From an uncultured Gemmatimonadota bacterium (GTDB lineage: Bacteria; Gemmatimonadota; Gemmatimonadetes; Longimicrobiales; Longimicrobiaceae), in contig CADCTW010000207.1 in the NCBI GenBank assembly GCA_902805735.1, positions 1-35,598 on the forward strand: a stretch of DNA of 35,598 bases, read 5' to 3'. This document shows, piece by piece, positions 22,537-30,806 of this stretch (positions are counted from its first letter, which is position 1; each line of letters begins with the position of its first letter). A program made the position numbers and the translations under genes. Below the pieces are notes generated by a model. The model made no database searches. It worked only from the letters and a program-made list of their open reading frames with translations, and was not told the origin of the DNA.

Positions 22537-25085
22537 TGCAGACTTCGATGAAACGGATCGTCATCACGCCGACTTTTCGGCCGCACTTCCCGTTCAACCG
22601 TGAGTTTCTGCAGAGCTACGGCCAGAACGCCGCCGACGCGCACGAGGTCGCGGTGCACTTCGTGGTCTCGCGGGGGGAGCTGGCGGAGCTGCGGGCGCTG
22701 CTGGAAGAGTTCCCCGCTCTGGACGTGCACGCCCACGCGGTGGAGGATCTGCTCCAGGCCGCGGGGTACGAGGCCGAGGCCATCGAGCTGCTGCGCGAGG
22801 TCGGGAAGTTCGCTTTCCAGGCGCTGAAGAAGCTCTACGCCCTCAAGGTGCTTCCCTACGACCAGGCCCTCGTTCTCGACTCGGAATCGCTCGTCCTGAA
22901 GCCGACGCGGATGGGGGAGGTGTTCGACGAGTACTTCGCCGATCCCACCATCCTGTATTCCGAGCTGGGCCACCGGGCGGAGGGGTGGTTCGGCTCGCTT
23001 TCCGACCTGGTGACCCAGAACGCGGCGAAGCTCCTCGACGAGCCATACCCTGACATGTACCTCCTGGAGTACTACGGGTGGTTCTATGACAAGCGGATCG
23101 TCGAGGACATGTTCGCCGCGATCCCCCAGGAGCTTCTGCCGGCGGTGCGTGGACGGCTCGGCAGGGACAAGCACCTCTTCGAGTGCATCCTGTACTACTA
23201 CTTCATCTACACCAACCGGAGCCGCTACGGCTACCGTTTCGTCTCGGTCAACGAGCTTCTGCGCGAGTACCTCGGCGCGGAGGGGTACGAGGAGTATATC
23301 CGCAACTTCAAGGGCCACTGGGAGGCCGTCGGCATCTTCGAGTACGTTTCCAAGGAGGTTTCCGAGCGCAACCTGCCGGACATCCTGCGGCTGTTCCGCG
23401 AAAAGAACCTTCGCTTCTACCGCTCCGAGATCCTCAACCGCAACGAGCGGGCGCAGGATGCCCTGATCGAGCAGTCGCCCATCACCTTCCTGGTGTCGTC
23501 CGAGAACTACCGCCAGATCCGCGAGCGCGTAGCCGTCTGCATCAGCGGGCTTCCCCGCCAGTACCGGCAGAACCTCAAGCTGATCCGCAACTTCCTGGCG
23601 GACACGCAGGCCGACGTCTTCTTCCACTTCTGGGAGTCGCCGGACCAGGACTTCATCGTCCGCTCGCTCGAGCCCAAGGCGCACCAGTTCGAGAAGCCTT
23701 TCGACCCGGCCGACGGCCCGCTCGCGCTGGACCCGGCCCGGGTCAAGCGGCGAGAGAAGTTCACGTCGTCCCAGCGCGACGGCAACTCGTTCGCCATGTT
23801 CTACGGCATCTGGAAGGCCAACGAGCTCAAGCGCGCGTACGAGGAGAAGCAAGGCTTCCGCTACGACGTGGTCGTCCGCCTGCGGCTGGACTTCTTCTCC
23901 ATCTCCACGCTCGGCGACGTGATCGCGCGGATCCGTGCCCAGCAGGCAGGACTGGAGGGTACGCTGTACGTTCCCGACATGGCGCACTCGGTCGGGATCA
24001 ACGACCAGTTCGCGGTCGGCTCGTCGCAGACGATGGACACCTACTCCGCGGCTTACCGCGAGCTGGCGGCGTTCGTGGAGGAGGACTATTTCAACCCCGA
24101 GTACTTCCTCCTGCGGCACCTGCTGGGGACCGGCCTGAAGATCCGGACCTTCCTGTTCGAGTACCTCCTGCTGCGCGACGAGAAGGTCGACACCTTCGCG
24201 CTCGAGGAGCACGCCCGGCGCACCCGCACCACCTGGTGGTCGGCGCAGCTGCCGAAGATCCCGGCCGGACTGCTCAACGAGTACTTCAGCGCCAAGGCTG
24301 ACTCCGTCTTCTGGATCGCCGAGCTCGGGCTGGAGACGCCCAAGGTGTTCAGGCTGGGCACCGCGCACGGCTATCTCGTGGTGGACCCGGGGAACCGGAA
24401 GCTCTCGTTCACGAGCGCGCCGGAAGAGGCCAGCACCTTCTTCCTGATCGTGGCGGGCGACGAAGACCGCACCGCGGTGAACATCCGCTGCCGTGACCTC
24501 GCGCTGGCGAACCCGTCGACGCCCGGCACCGGCGTGACGGGGTGGAACCTGTACCCGGACGCACGCGGCGCCCTGCACCCCGACGGTGCCGCCGACGCGC
24601 ACAGCGCCTTCTACATGGGGCGCGAGGGAGAGGGCCACACCCTGGAATGGCGGCCGGGTTTCTGGAAGAGTCCGGCGGACAGCCGCAAGGGGGACGACCG
24701 GCCCGCCGAGTTTTCCTCCGAGAAGGTCGAGGTCCCCACGGCGCAGAGGCTGTTCCTTTCGGCCGGCGCCACCGGCGTGACGTTGCAGCCCAAGGGCGCG
24801 GCGGCCGCGGTCCTGCGGATCGAGTACGTGCATGACAGGGCGGCCGAGGCCAGCAGCCTGGGGATCCGGGCCCACCCGGGGGGCGGTCCGGCGTCACCTT
24901 CCGACCCGCTCCTCGTCCGGCTGCTCTGGCGCTCGTACATGGCCGCCCGCGTACTCGACCAGAACGGGATGTCCGAGCTGTGGGCGCAGACGGCGCGGTT
25001 CATCCGCAGGCAGTCGCGCCTGGCCAGGCGGTCGTACCGGGCCCCTCGCGGCTCAGACCGGGCCGGGGGATCCGAACGTCCGTGA
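22536..25085 (+). CDS. Three-part glycosyltransferase-like protein
   Basis: An 849-aa protein with three recognisable blocks. Residues 6-240 resemble DUF6492-like putative glycosyltransferases (ITPTFRPHFPFNREF, FQALKKLYALKVLPYDQALVLDSE, with the acidic LDSE at 114-117 where a DxD-like metal site is expected). Residues 331-560 form a second, different sugar-transferase-like block found in capsule loci (VAVCISGLPRQYRQNLKLI, FYDVV-type region ending VVVRLRLDFF at 446-454, INDQFAVGSS at 488-497). Residues 600-765 look beta-rich and resemble a beta-trefoil/fascin-like carbohydrate-binding module (FRLGTAHGYLVVDPGNRKLS). There is no signal peptide. The start overlaps the wzt stop, and a second ATG lies 12 nt downstream. 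Its likely role is assembly or termination of the exported glycan; the domain names are inferred by eye. Confidence 0.75.
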   Translation: MQTSMKRIVITPTFRPHFPFNREFLQSYGQNAADAHEVAVHFVVSRGELAELRALLEEFPALDVHAHAVEDLLQAAGYEAEAIELLREVGKFAFQALKKLYALKVLPYDQALVLDSESLVLKPTRMGEVFDEYFADPTILYSELGHRAEGWFGSLSDLVTQNAAKLLDEPYPDMYLLEYYGWFYDKRIVEDMFAAIPQELLPAVRGRLGRDKHLFECILYYYFIYTNRSRYGYRFVSVNELLREYLGAEGYEEYIRNFKGHWEAVGIFEYVSKEVSERNLPDILRLFREKNLRFYRSEILNRNERAQDALIEQSPITFLVSSENYRQIRERVAVCISGLPRQYRQNLKLIRNFLADTQADVFFHFWESPDQDFIVRSLEPKAHQFEKPFDPADGPLALDPARVKRREKFTSSQRDGNSFAMFYGIWKANELKRAYEEKQGFRYDVVVRLRLDFFSISTLGDVIARIRAQQAGLEGTLYVPDMAHSVGINDQFAVGSSQTMDTYSAAYRELAAFVEEDYFNPEYFLLRHLLGTGLKIRTFLFEYLLLRDEKVDTFALEEHARRTRTTWWSAQLPKIPAGLLNEYFSAKADSVFWIAELGLETPKVFRLGTAHGYLVVDPGNRKLSFTSAPEEASTFFLIVAGDEDRTAVNIRCRDLALANPSTPGTGVTGWNLYPDARGALHPDGAADAHSAFYMGREGEGHTLEWRPGFWKSPADSRKGDDRPAEFSSEKVEVPTAQRLFLSAGATGVTLQPKGAAAAVLRIEYVHDRAAEASSLGIRAHPGGGPASPSDPLLVRLLWRSYMAARVLDQNGMSELWAQTARFIRRQSRLARRSYRAPRGSDRAGGSERP

Positions 25086-25506
25086 GTGCAAGGGGCCGTG
25101 ACGGGCTGCGCGTTCACGGAGATCGCTGTCCCCGCCCCCGGCGGTGTTCCGGCGATCTCGCTGGCGCCGAACCGCGGGGAAGGAGCCCGCGCCCCCTGCG
25201 GCGCGCACCAGCCGGGCCGATGAAACCCATCGGGGGCCAGGGACGGCTGGGGCGCCGCGGTCGCGGCGTGGTGTGCGGCCCGGCCAGCGAGCCCCCCGTC
25301 GCCGCCCTGCCGGACGCCGCTCCGCCACGGAAGGCGGGGGGGTGCGGAGAGCTGTTCGCGAGCCGCGGATGGGGGCGGAACCACGCGTGGCCGGCGCCGG
25401 GGCGGCGTGCACGGCCCTCACGGCCTTGCGGCCCCAAGAAGACTCGCGGACGCCCGCGGCATGCGCGAGTGCCCGTCCCGCGCCGCGCTCCAGCACAGAG
25501 GCCGTG
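25086..25506. other. Gene-free GC-rich spacer
   Basis: 421 bp between the 849-aa gene and the first WavE-like gene. The plus-strand frame that stays open into the WavE gene is low-complexity (Arg/Ala/Pro/Gly) and not believable protein. No promoter, terminator or repeat was identified. Confidence 0.55.
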
Positions 25507-26595
25507 ATGGACTTGCGCGACATCTCCGTTGTGGTACAGGGCCCGGTCGTGGGCGGACCTGGCGAGCCCGCCGAGCGCCGCCACACGCAGCGCTGCCTGG
25601 AGAGCGTACGCCGCCACCTCCCCGGGGCGGAGGTCGTGCTTTCGACGTGGGCCGGGTCGGATCTCTCCGGGCTGTCGTACGACCTCCTGGTGGAGAGCGA
25701 GGATCCGGGCGCGCTCTCGCTCACCCATGACCCGGCGGACCGGCAGATCCCGAACAACGTGAACCGGCTGGTGGTGTCTACGCGGAACGGGCTGCTCGCG
25801 GCCACCCGGCCGTTCGCGATGAAGCTGCGTAGCGACCTGCTTCTCACCGGCACGGGATTCCTGCGCTACTTCGGAAGGTACCGCGCGCGATGCGAGCGGT
25901 GGCGGATCCTGCAGGAGCGCGTGGTCACCCCCACTACGTACGCGCGCAACCCGCGCCGGCGTATCAAGTACCCGTTCCACCCGAGCGACTGGTTCTACTT
26001 CGGCCGCCACGCGGACGTGCTGAACATCTGGGATGTTCCGCTTGCCCCCGAGCCGGAGACTTCCCGCTGGTACGACACGCGCCCGCTGCCGGAGCTCGGG
26101 TTCGACTACTTCCTGCCGCGTTCGGTGCACCGCTACGCGGCCGAGCAGTACGTCTGGACCAGCTTTCTTCGCAAGCACGGCGAGCTCCGCTTCGACCACA
26201 GGACCGATCTGAGCCACGATGCCATCACCGTGTCGGAATTGACGATGGCGAACAACCTGGTGATCGTGGAGCCGGAGCGACTCGGAATACGGTTCCTGAA
26301 GTACCCGCTGGACCGGCGAGACCGGGTCACGCTGTACACGCACCGCGAATGGCAGCAGCTGTACAGGAGGCATTGTGATCCGTGGTCGCTGTCCCTGCCG
26401 GACGTAGCGGCCTGGCGCACGCGGGCATCCGACGAGTTCTGGCTTCGCGCGACCGAGCCCGCGAAGTCCATGCGCTGGATGCGCGGCCTGAGGGACGCGT
26501 GGTCGGCAAGCTCGCCCCGGACGTTCCGGATCGCTCATCGCGTCTACTTCGCCGCGGTGTCCGCCATGGAGAGACGTACGCACCAGGAACCGTGA
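25507..26595 (+). CDS. WavE family polysaccharide synthesis protein, copy 1
   Basis: A 362-aa protein of the WavE lipopolysaccharide-synthesis family, whose founding member acts in Vibrio cholerae LPS core assembly; the precise reaction is not established for most members. The opening strand and phosphate-binding-type motif SVVVQGP is at residues 7-13. LRSDLLLTGTGFLRYFGRY, SDWFYFGR and AEQYVW follow. It is cytoplasmic, with no signal peptide. ATG at 25507 has AGAGG 5 nt upstream; GTG at 25504 is possible. It is clearly paralogous to 29618-30724 across its whole length. It precedes the nucleotidyltransferase cassette, suggesting it uses the product of that cassette. Confidence 0.85.
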   Translation: MDLRDISVVVQGPVVGGPGEPAERRHTQRCLESVRRHLPGAEVVLSTWAGSDLSGLSYDLLVESEDPGALSLTHDPADRQIPNNVNRLVVSTRNGLLAATRPFAMKLRSDLLLTGTGFLRYFGRYRARCERWRILQERVVTPTTYARNPRRRIKYPFHPSDWFYFGRHADVLNIWDVPLAPEPETSRWYDTRPLPELGFDYFLPRSVHRYAAEQYVWTSFLRKHGELRFDHRTDLSHDAITVSELTMANNLVIVEPERLGIRFLKYPLDRRDRVTLYTHREWQQLYRRHCDPWSLSLPDVAAWRTRASDEFWLRATEPAKSMRWMRGLRDAWSASSPRTFRIAHRVYFAAVSAMERRTHQEP

Positions 26596-26617
26596 CACCG
26601 CGGCTGTCAAAGGGCGC

Positions 26618-26624
26618 GGGGAGG
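26618..26624 (+). promoter_or_regulatory. Strong ribosome-binding site of the short WavE-like ORF
   Basis: GGGGAGG, 5 nt before the GTG at 26630. It supports translation of an ORF that would otherwise look like spacer. Confidence 0.6.
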
Positions 26625-26629
26625 CAAAC

Positions 26630-26869
26630 GTGAATATTACTCATAGAAGCCCCGACGAGGGCGATTCGAAGATGACTGACCCGCGGGAAGTTTCGGTGGC
26701 TGTACAGGAACCCGGCGCCAGGCAGCCGGCGGGCTCGTACCAGCGGTGCCTGAACGCCCATCGGGAGATGGTCCGCACCCGCGGCGAGCCGATGGCGGCG
26801 CCGCGCACCTGCGCGCCGAAGCTCCGGCGAAGCGCCGTGAACCCGTTTGACGCGAGGAGCGCCGAGTGA
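26630..26869 (+). CDS. Short WavE-like ORF (remnant or small accessory protein)
   Basis: A 79-aa ORF whose middle (PREVSVAVQEPG, then YQRCLNAHREM) lines up with the N-terminus of the adjacent WavE protein (RDISVVVQGPV, then TQRCLESVRRHL). The motifs match in order but only weakly, and nothing of the catalytic body is present. Two features argue for real translation: a GGGGAGG ribosome site before the GTG, and a stop codon that overlaps the next gene's start in a GTGA junction. It may be the decayed third copy of WavE, kept because it couples translation of the nucleotidyltransferase-kinase gene. A chance ORF remains possible. An internal ATG at 26672 would give a 65-aa form. Confidence 0.55.
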   Translation: MNITHRSPDEGDSKMTDPREVSVAVQEPGARQPAGSYQRCLNAHREMVRTRGEPMAAPRTCAPKLRRSAVNPFDARSAE

Positions 26870-28494
26870 GTGGGTCGTCCGATGTGAACATCATCCTGTG
26901 CGGTGGTCCGATCAACCACAGCAACCTGCCGATCGGCACCAACCAGTCCAACGCCATGGTCCCGGTGAACGGGAAGCCCGTGGTCGGATGGGTGCTCGAC
27001 GAGCTGCTGTTCAAGGGCATACGCCGGGCAACCATCGTCCTGCGCGAAGAGAATACCAGTCTGCGCGCATTCGTGGAACGCGCGTATGCGGGGAGGATGG
27101 AGCTTACCCTGGCCCCGCTGCGCGAAGAGGGGACGATCGTGCAGTCGATCCTCGCCGGCCTGGCGCACGCGCCGGCCGACGGGCTGGTGCGCATCATCCT
27201 TGGCGACACGCTCATCCGCGACCCCTTCGACGGAAGCCGGGATTTCGTCTACGTGGGCGAGGTGGAAGATTCGCGGCGCTGGTGCGTGGCCGTGACGGGG
27301 CAGGTGGGCGAGATCGTCGAGATGATCGACAAGCAGGAGCTTGCCGACCCGCCGTACAAGGCGCTCGCCGGCTACTACCATCTGGTCCACGGCGAACATC
27401 TCCGCCGGTGCGTGGAGCAGAGCGTGGCGGCGGGCGAGCGCGAGCTGAGCGACGTGCTGCGCCGCTACATGGCGGTTCACCCGATCCAGGCCGAGCCCGC
27501 CCGGGAGTGGTTCGACTTCGGGCACATCGACAAGCTCGTGGGCGCGCGGCGCCGGCTGCTCCAGCCGCGCTATTTCAACTCGCTCACCATCAACCCCGTG
27601 CTGAACACCATCACCAAGGTGAGCCAGCACACCCGGAAGCTGGAAGAGGAGCTCGCGTGGTTCCAGCTGATCCCGGACGACCTCAAGGTGCTGACGCCGC
27701 GGGTGATCGCCACGCGTGACCCCGAAGGCAACGTGCAGGTCACCCAGGAATATTACGGCTACCCGACGCTGGCGGAGCTTTACGTCTACAGCGACCTGCA
27801 GGTGGACATCTGGCGCTCCATCCTGCGCCACGTAATGCGCATCCACCAGGAGTTCCGCCGCTACTCCGGAGAGCTGGAGGTGGAGCACGTGCGGTCCATG
27901 TACGCGCAGAAGACGTGGGAGCGGCTGGACGCACTGCGGCACCAGGATCCCTTCTGGGAATCCCTTCTCTCCGAGGAGACGATCACCTTCCAGGGGCGCC
28001 CGCTGCGCAACGTGTTCGCCATGGCCGGCGAAATCAACCGCCGCGCGGACGAGCTGTCCCAGTCGGCGCCGATCAGCATCATCCACGGGGACTTCTGCTT
28101 CTCCAACATCCTGTTCGACATCAACAACCAGATCGTGCGGCTGATCGATCCGCGCGGGAGCTTCGGCAAGAGCGGCATCTACGGCGACGCGCGGTACGAT
28201 CTGGCCAAGCTGCGCCACAGCGTGAGCGGGCTGTACGACTTCGTGATGGCCGACATGTTCGACGTGACGCGGGACGACGGCGGCTTCCGGGCGCAGGTGT
28301 ACGCCGGCGACCGCGCGCGGCCGATCTCGGCCGAGTTCGACCGCATGATCGCCGCGCTGGGCTACGACCTGAACGATATTCGCTTCATCGAGGGGCTGCT
28401 GTTCGTCTCCATGGTTCCCTTTCACAAGGGCCACCGCCAGCGCCAGCAGCTGCTCTACCTGACCGGACTGTCACTCCTCAACGAGGTACTATGA
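26866..28494 (+). CDS. Nucleotidyltransferase-phosphotransferase (kinase) fusion protein
   Basis: A 542-aa bifunctional protein. Residues 7-240 form a sugar-nucleotidyltransferase-like fold (IILCGG, then MVPVNGKPVVGWVLDELL, and ILGDTLIRDPF with the metal-type Asp at 114). The usual GxGTR loop is replaced by an atypical segment (GPINHSNLPIGTNQSNA). Residues 251-542 form an APH/choline-kinase-type phosphotransferase with Brenner motif HGDFCFSNILFD (407-418) and the metal motif IDPRG (427-431). A kinase and a nucleotidyltransferase in one chain would phosphorylate and then nucleotide-activate one small molecule, as LicA and LicC do separately for phosphocholine. The substrate is unknown. GTG at 26866 is preceded by GAGGAG 6 nt upstream. 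The stop overlaps the phosphatase start (ATGA). Confidence 0.82.
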   Translation: MSGSSDVNIILCGGPINHSNLPIGTNQSNAMVPVNGKPVVGWVLDELLFKGIRRATIVLREENTSLRAFVERAYAGRMELTLAPLREEGTIVQSILAGLAHAPADGLVRIILGDTLIRDPFDGSRDFVYVGEVEDSRRWCVAVTGQVGEIVEMIDKQELADPPYKALAGYYHLVHGEHLRRCVEQSVAAGERELSDVLRRYMAVHPIQAEPAREWFDFGHIDKLVGARRRLLQPRYFNSLTINPVLNTITKVSQHTRKLEEELAWFQLIPDDLKVLTPRVIATRDPEGNVQVTQEYYGYPTLAELYVYSDLQVDIWRSILRHVMRIHQEFRRYSGELEVEHVRSMYAQKTWERLDALRHQDPFWESLLSEETITFQGRPLRNVFAMAGEINRRADELSQSAPISIIHGDFCFSNILFDINNQIVRLIDPRGSFGKSGIYGDARYDLAKLRHSVSGLYDFVMADMFDVTRDDGGFRAQVYAGDRARPISAEFDRMIAALGYDLNDIRFIEGLLFVSMVPFHKGHRQRQQLLYLTGLSLLNEVL

Positions 28495-28880
28495 CGCAGG
28501 CCGCCGCCCCCTCGGGCCTTCGCATCGCCGTCGACCTGGACGGCACCATCTGCCCGATCAAACGCCCGGACCAGTCGTACGCGGACCTGGAGCCGCTCCC
28601 CGGCGCCGCCGACCGGCTTCGCGAGCTGCGCGCAGCAGGGCACCGGGTCATCATCATCACCGCCCGCAACATGGCGACCTGCCAGAGCAACCTGGGGATG
28701 GTGATGAAGAACGTCGGCAAGATCACGCTCGATTGGCTGGAGCGGTACGGGATCGAGTACGACGAGATCTACTTCGGGAAGGCGAACGCGCACATCTACA
28801 TCGACGACCGCGCCCACCGCTTCACCTCGTGGGGGGAGATCACCCCCGAGCTGCTGGACGACAGGGCGAGGGAGCGGTGA
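28491..28880 (+). CDS. Capsule biosynthesis HAD-type phosphatase
   Basis: A 129-aa minimal HAD phosphatase without a cap domain, matching the small phosphatase family found in capsule loci (EcbF/BcbF type). It has the nucleophile motif DLDGT (residues 15-19), motif II Thr in IITAR (56-60), motif III Lys97 and the acidic motif IV DD at 105-106. The segment ARNMATCQSNLGMVMKNVG is typical of the family. It should dephosphorylate a soluble phosphate ester, plausibly a sugar or polyol phosphate intermediate of the precursor made by its neighbours. It overlaps both neighbours by 4 nt (ATGA and GTGA), so the three enzymes are made in a fixed ratio. Confidence 0.87.
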   Translation: MTQAAAPSGLRIAVDLDGTICPIKRPDQSYADLEPLPGAADRLRELRAAGHRVIIITARNMATCQSNLGMVMKNVGKITLDWLERYGIEYDEIYFGKANAHIYIDDRAHRFTSWGEITPELLDDRARER

Positions 28881-29605
28881 ACATCATCGTGCCCATGGCG
28901 GGACGCGGCTCCCGCTTCGCCGACCGCGGCGTGGAGATGCCGAAGCCGCTGATCGAGGTGCGCGGGCGGCCCATGGTGGCGTGGGCGCTGGAGAGCCTGG
29001 AAAGCCTCATGCCGCAGGTTTCCCGGGTGGTGTTCGTGGTGCTGCGGGAGCACGAGGAGGGGTACGGCGTGAGCGGCATGCTGCGCTCGCTGGCCGGCCC
29101 CGCCGCCGAGGTGGTGGTGATCGACCAGGTCACCGAAGGGCAGCTTTGCACGGTCATGGCCGGGCTGCCGCGGGTGGAGCTGGACGAGGACGTGCTGGTG
29201 GCGAGCTGCGACACCTACATCCGGTCCGACCTGCAGCGTGACATCGCCGCGCGCGGGCCGGACTGCCATGGGATCATCTCCGTGGCCGACATGCCGGGCG
29301 ACCGCTGGAGCTTCGCGCGCACGGACGATACCGGGCGCGTGGTGGAAGTGGCCGAGAAGGAGCGCATCTCCGACCACGCCAGCACCGGGCTCTACTATTT
29401 CAGCAGCGGGCGCGAGCTCCTGGAAACGGCGGAAGAGATGGTCCGGCGCGAGGAAAAGACGCGCGGTGAGTACTACGTGATTCCCGTCTACCAGAAGTAC
29501 ATCGACCGGGGGTGGCGGGTGGAGGTCTCGGTGGCCCAGGGGATGTGGGACATGGGTACGCCGGAGGCGCTGCGCTCGTTCGTCGATGCGCCCCCGAGCC
29601 GCTGA
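28877..29605 (+). CDS. Sugar-phosphate nucleotidyltransferase
   Basis: A 242-aa single-domain nucleotidyltransferase with an intact nucleotide-binding loop (VPMAGRGSRF, residues 5-14), the Lys-containing segment MPKPLIEV, the metal-type SCDTYI and the C-terminal MWDMGTPE. It resembles glucose-1-phosphate-type and LicC-like enzymes, and the base and sugar specificity cannot be read from sequence. GTG at 28877 overlaps the phosphatase stop (GTGA). Unlike the fusion protein upstream it keeps the canonical GRGSR loop, so the pair may act on different substrates or in sequence. Confidence 0.86.
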   Translation: MNIIVPMAGRGSRFADRGVEMPKPLIEVRGRPMVAWALESLESLMPQVSRVVFVVLREHEEGYGVSGMLRSLAGPAAEVVVIDQVTEGQLCTVMAGLPRVELDEDVLVASCDTYIRSDLQRDIAARGPDCHGIISVADMPGDRWSFARTDDTGRVVEVAEKERISDHASTGLYYFSSGRELLETAEEMVRREEKTRGEYYVIPVYQKYIDRGWRVEVSVAQGMWDMGTPEALRSFVDAPPSR

Positions 29606-29617
29606 GGCCCGCGCGAC

Positions 29618-30724
29618 GTGACACCCGACGCCACCTTGCTCAGCTCCGACCGGATCTCCGTGGTCGTGCAGGGGCCGATCGCCGGCGGGCTGCATGACCC
29701 GCACGGCAAGCGCCTGACCCTACGGGGGCTGGAGAGCGTGCGCCGGCACCTGCCGGGGGCCGAGATCGTCCTGTCGACGTGGCGCGGCTCGGACGTCCGC
29801 GGGCTCCCCTTCGATCTGCTCGTGGAGAGCGAAGATCCGGGAGGGATGAGCTGCGACCAGGGGAACCGCCCCCGCACGCTGGGTCCCTGCCAGTACAACA
29901 CCAACCGGCAGATCGTGTCCACGCGCGAGGGGCTGCTCGCCGCGTCGCGGGAGTACGCCATGAAGCTGCGCAGCGACATGGAGCTCACGGGCACCGGGTT
30001 CCTCCGCTACTTCGGCCGCTACCCGGCCCGCGCGGACGCGTGGCGCATCTTCCGGGAGCGCGTGGTGACCCCAACGTATTTCGCCCGCAATCCGCACCGC
30101 TACCCGTACCCTTTCAACCCCAGCGACTGGTTCCACTTCGGCCGGCGCGAAGATCTGCTCGACCTGTGGGACATCCCCCTCGCGGATCATGCGATGGTCC
30201 GCTGGTTCGAGACGCGCGAGCCGCCTGGCGAGGACCCCCTGCCCTGGCCCACGTACCGCTACACGGCCGAGCAGTACATCTGGCTGAGCTTCCTGCGCAA
30301 GCACGCCCCGGTCGCCTGCGACCACAGGGCGGACGTGGCGGGCGACGCGGTCGCGGTCTCGGAGCTGACGATCGCCAACAACCTGGTGATCGCCGAGATC
30401 GCGGATCTGGGGATCGGGTTCCGCAAGTATCCCATCTCGCTGGTGGAGTGGGCCACCCTCTACACCCATGGCGAGTGGGAGCGCCTCTACCAGAAGTACT
30501 GCGACCCGCATTTCCGCTGCGCTCCGGACCTGGTGGGCTGGCGCAAGGGCGCGTACGGGACGCTGGTGGCTCCCGCGCACCGGGTGCTGCTCTCGCCGCG
30601 CTCCATGAAGTGGGTGGCGGGGCTCAACTCGCGCTGGGAGCGCCGCTTCCCGCGGTCGTTCGGCGCGGCCCGCAGCGCCTACCTGGCGGGCGTCTCTTTC
30701 TTCGGGCGCCTTGCCGGCCGGTAG
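29618..30724 (+). CDS. WavE family polysaccharide synthesis protein, copy 2
   Basis: A 368-aa paralog of 25507-26595. By eye more than half of the first 180 residues are identical, including ISVVVQGP (residues 13-20), GLESVRRHLPGAE, LLVESEDPG, KLRSD, LTGTGFLRYFGRY and ERVVTPT. The C-terminal half is more divergent, but AEQYIW and the ANNLVI segment are kept. It starts with GTG at 29618, 12 bp after the nucleotidyltransferase stop, so it belongs to the same transcript. Two retained copies suggest two transfer steps with the same donor or different acceptors. There is no signal peptide or membrane segment. Confidence 0.85.
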   Translation: MTPDATLLSSDRISVVVQGPIAGGLHDPHGKRLTLRGLESVRRHLPGAEIVLSTWRGSDVRGLPFDLLVESEDPGGMSCDQGNRPRTLGPCQYNTNRQIVSTREGLLAASREYAMKLRSDMELTGTGFLRYFGRYPARADAWRIFRERVVTPTYFARNPHRYPYPFNPSDWFHFGRREDLLDLWDIPLADHAMVRWFETREPPGEDPLPWPTYRYTAEQYIWLSFLRKHAPVACDHRADVAGDAVAVSELTIANNLVIAEIADLGIGFRKYPISLVEWATLYTHGEWERLYQKYCDPHFRCAPDLVGWRKGAYGTLVAPAHRVLLSPRSMKWVAGLNSRWERRFPRSFGAARSAYLAGVSFFGRLAGR

Positions 30725-30806
30725 CTCCGCGGCGCCGCGTCCGCCGGGTGGATGCTGCTGTGACGGCGGGTACGGCCCGCGCGTCTGTCTGCGTGCGGGC
30801 TGAAGC

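Noticed and set aside
22458..24875. Minus-strand open frame opposite the 849-aa protein
   Set aside because: The plus strand is coupled to wzt and has recognisable blocks; the antisense product is Leu/Val/Arg/Glu-rich shadow.
26866..29605. Cassette considered as a methyl phosphoramidate (MeOPN) capsule-modification pathway
   Set aside because: There is a kinase and cytidylyltransferase-like logic but no glutamine kinase-type, amidotransferase or phosphoramidate methylation gene in the cassette, so the assignment would be speculative.
30764..30803. Imperfect hairpin before the PfkB gene as a terminator
   Set aside because: Short stem (CCCGCGCG with CGTGCGGG), no T-run, and the next gene follows on the same strand.
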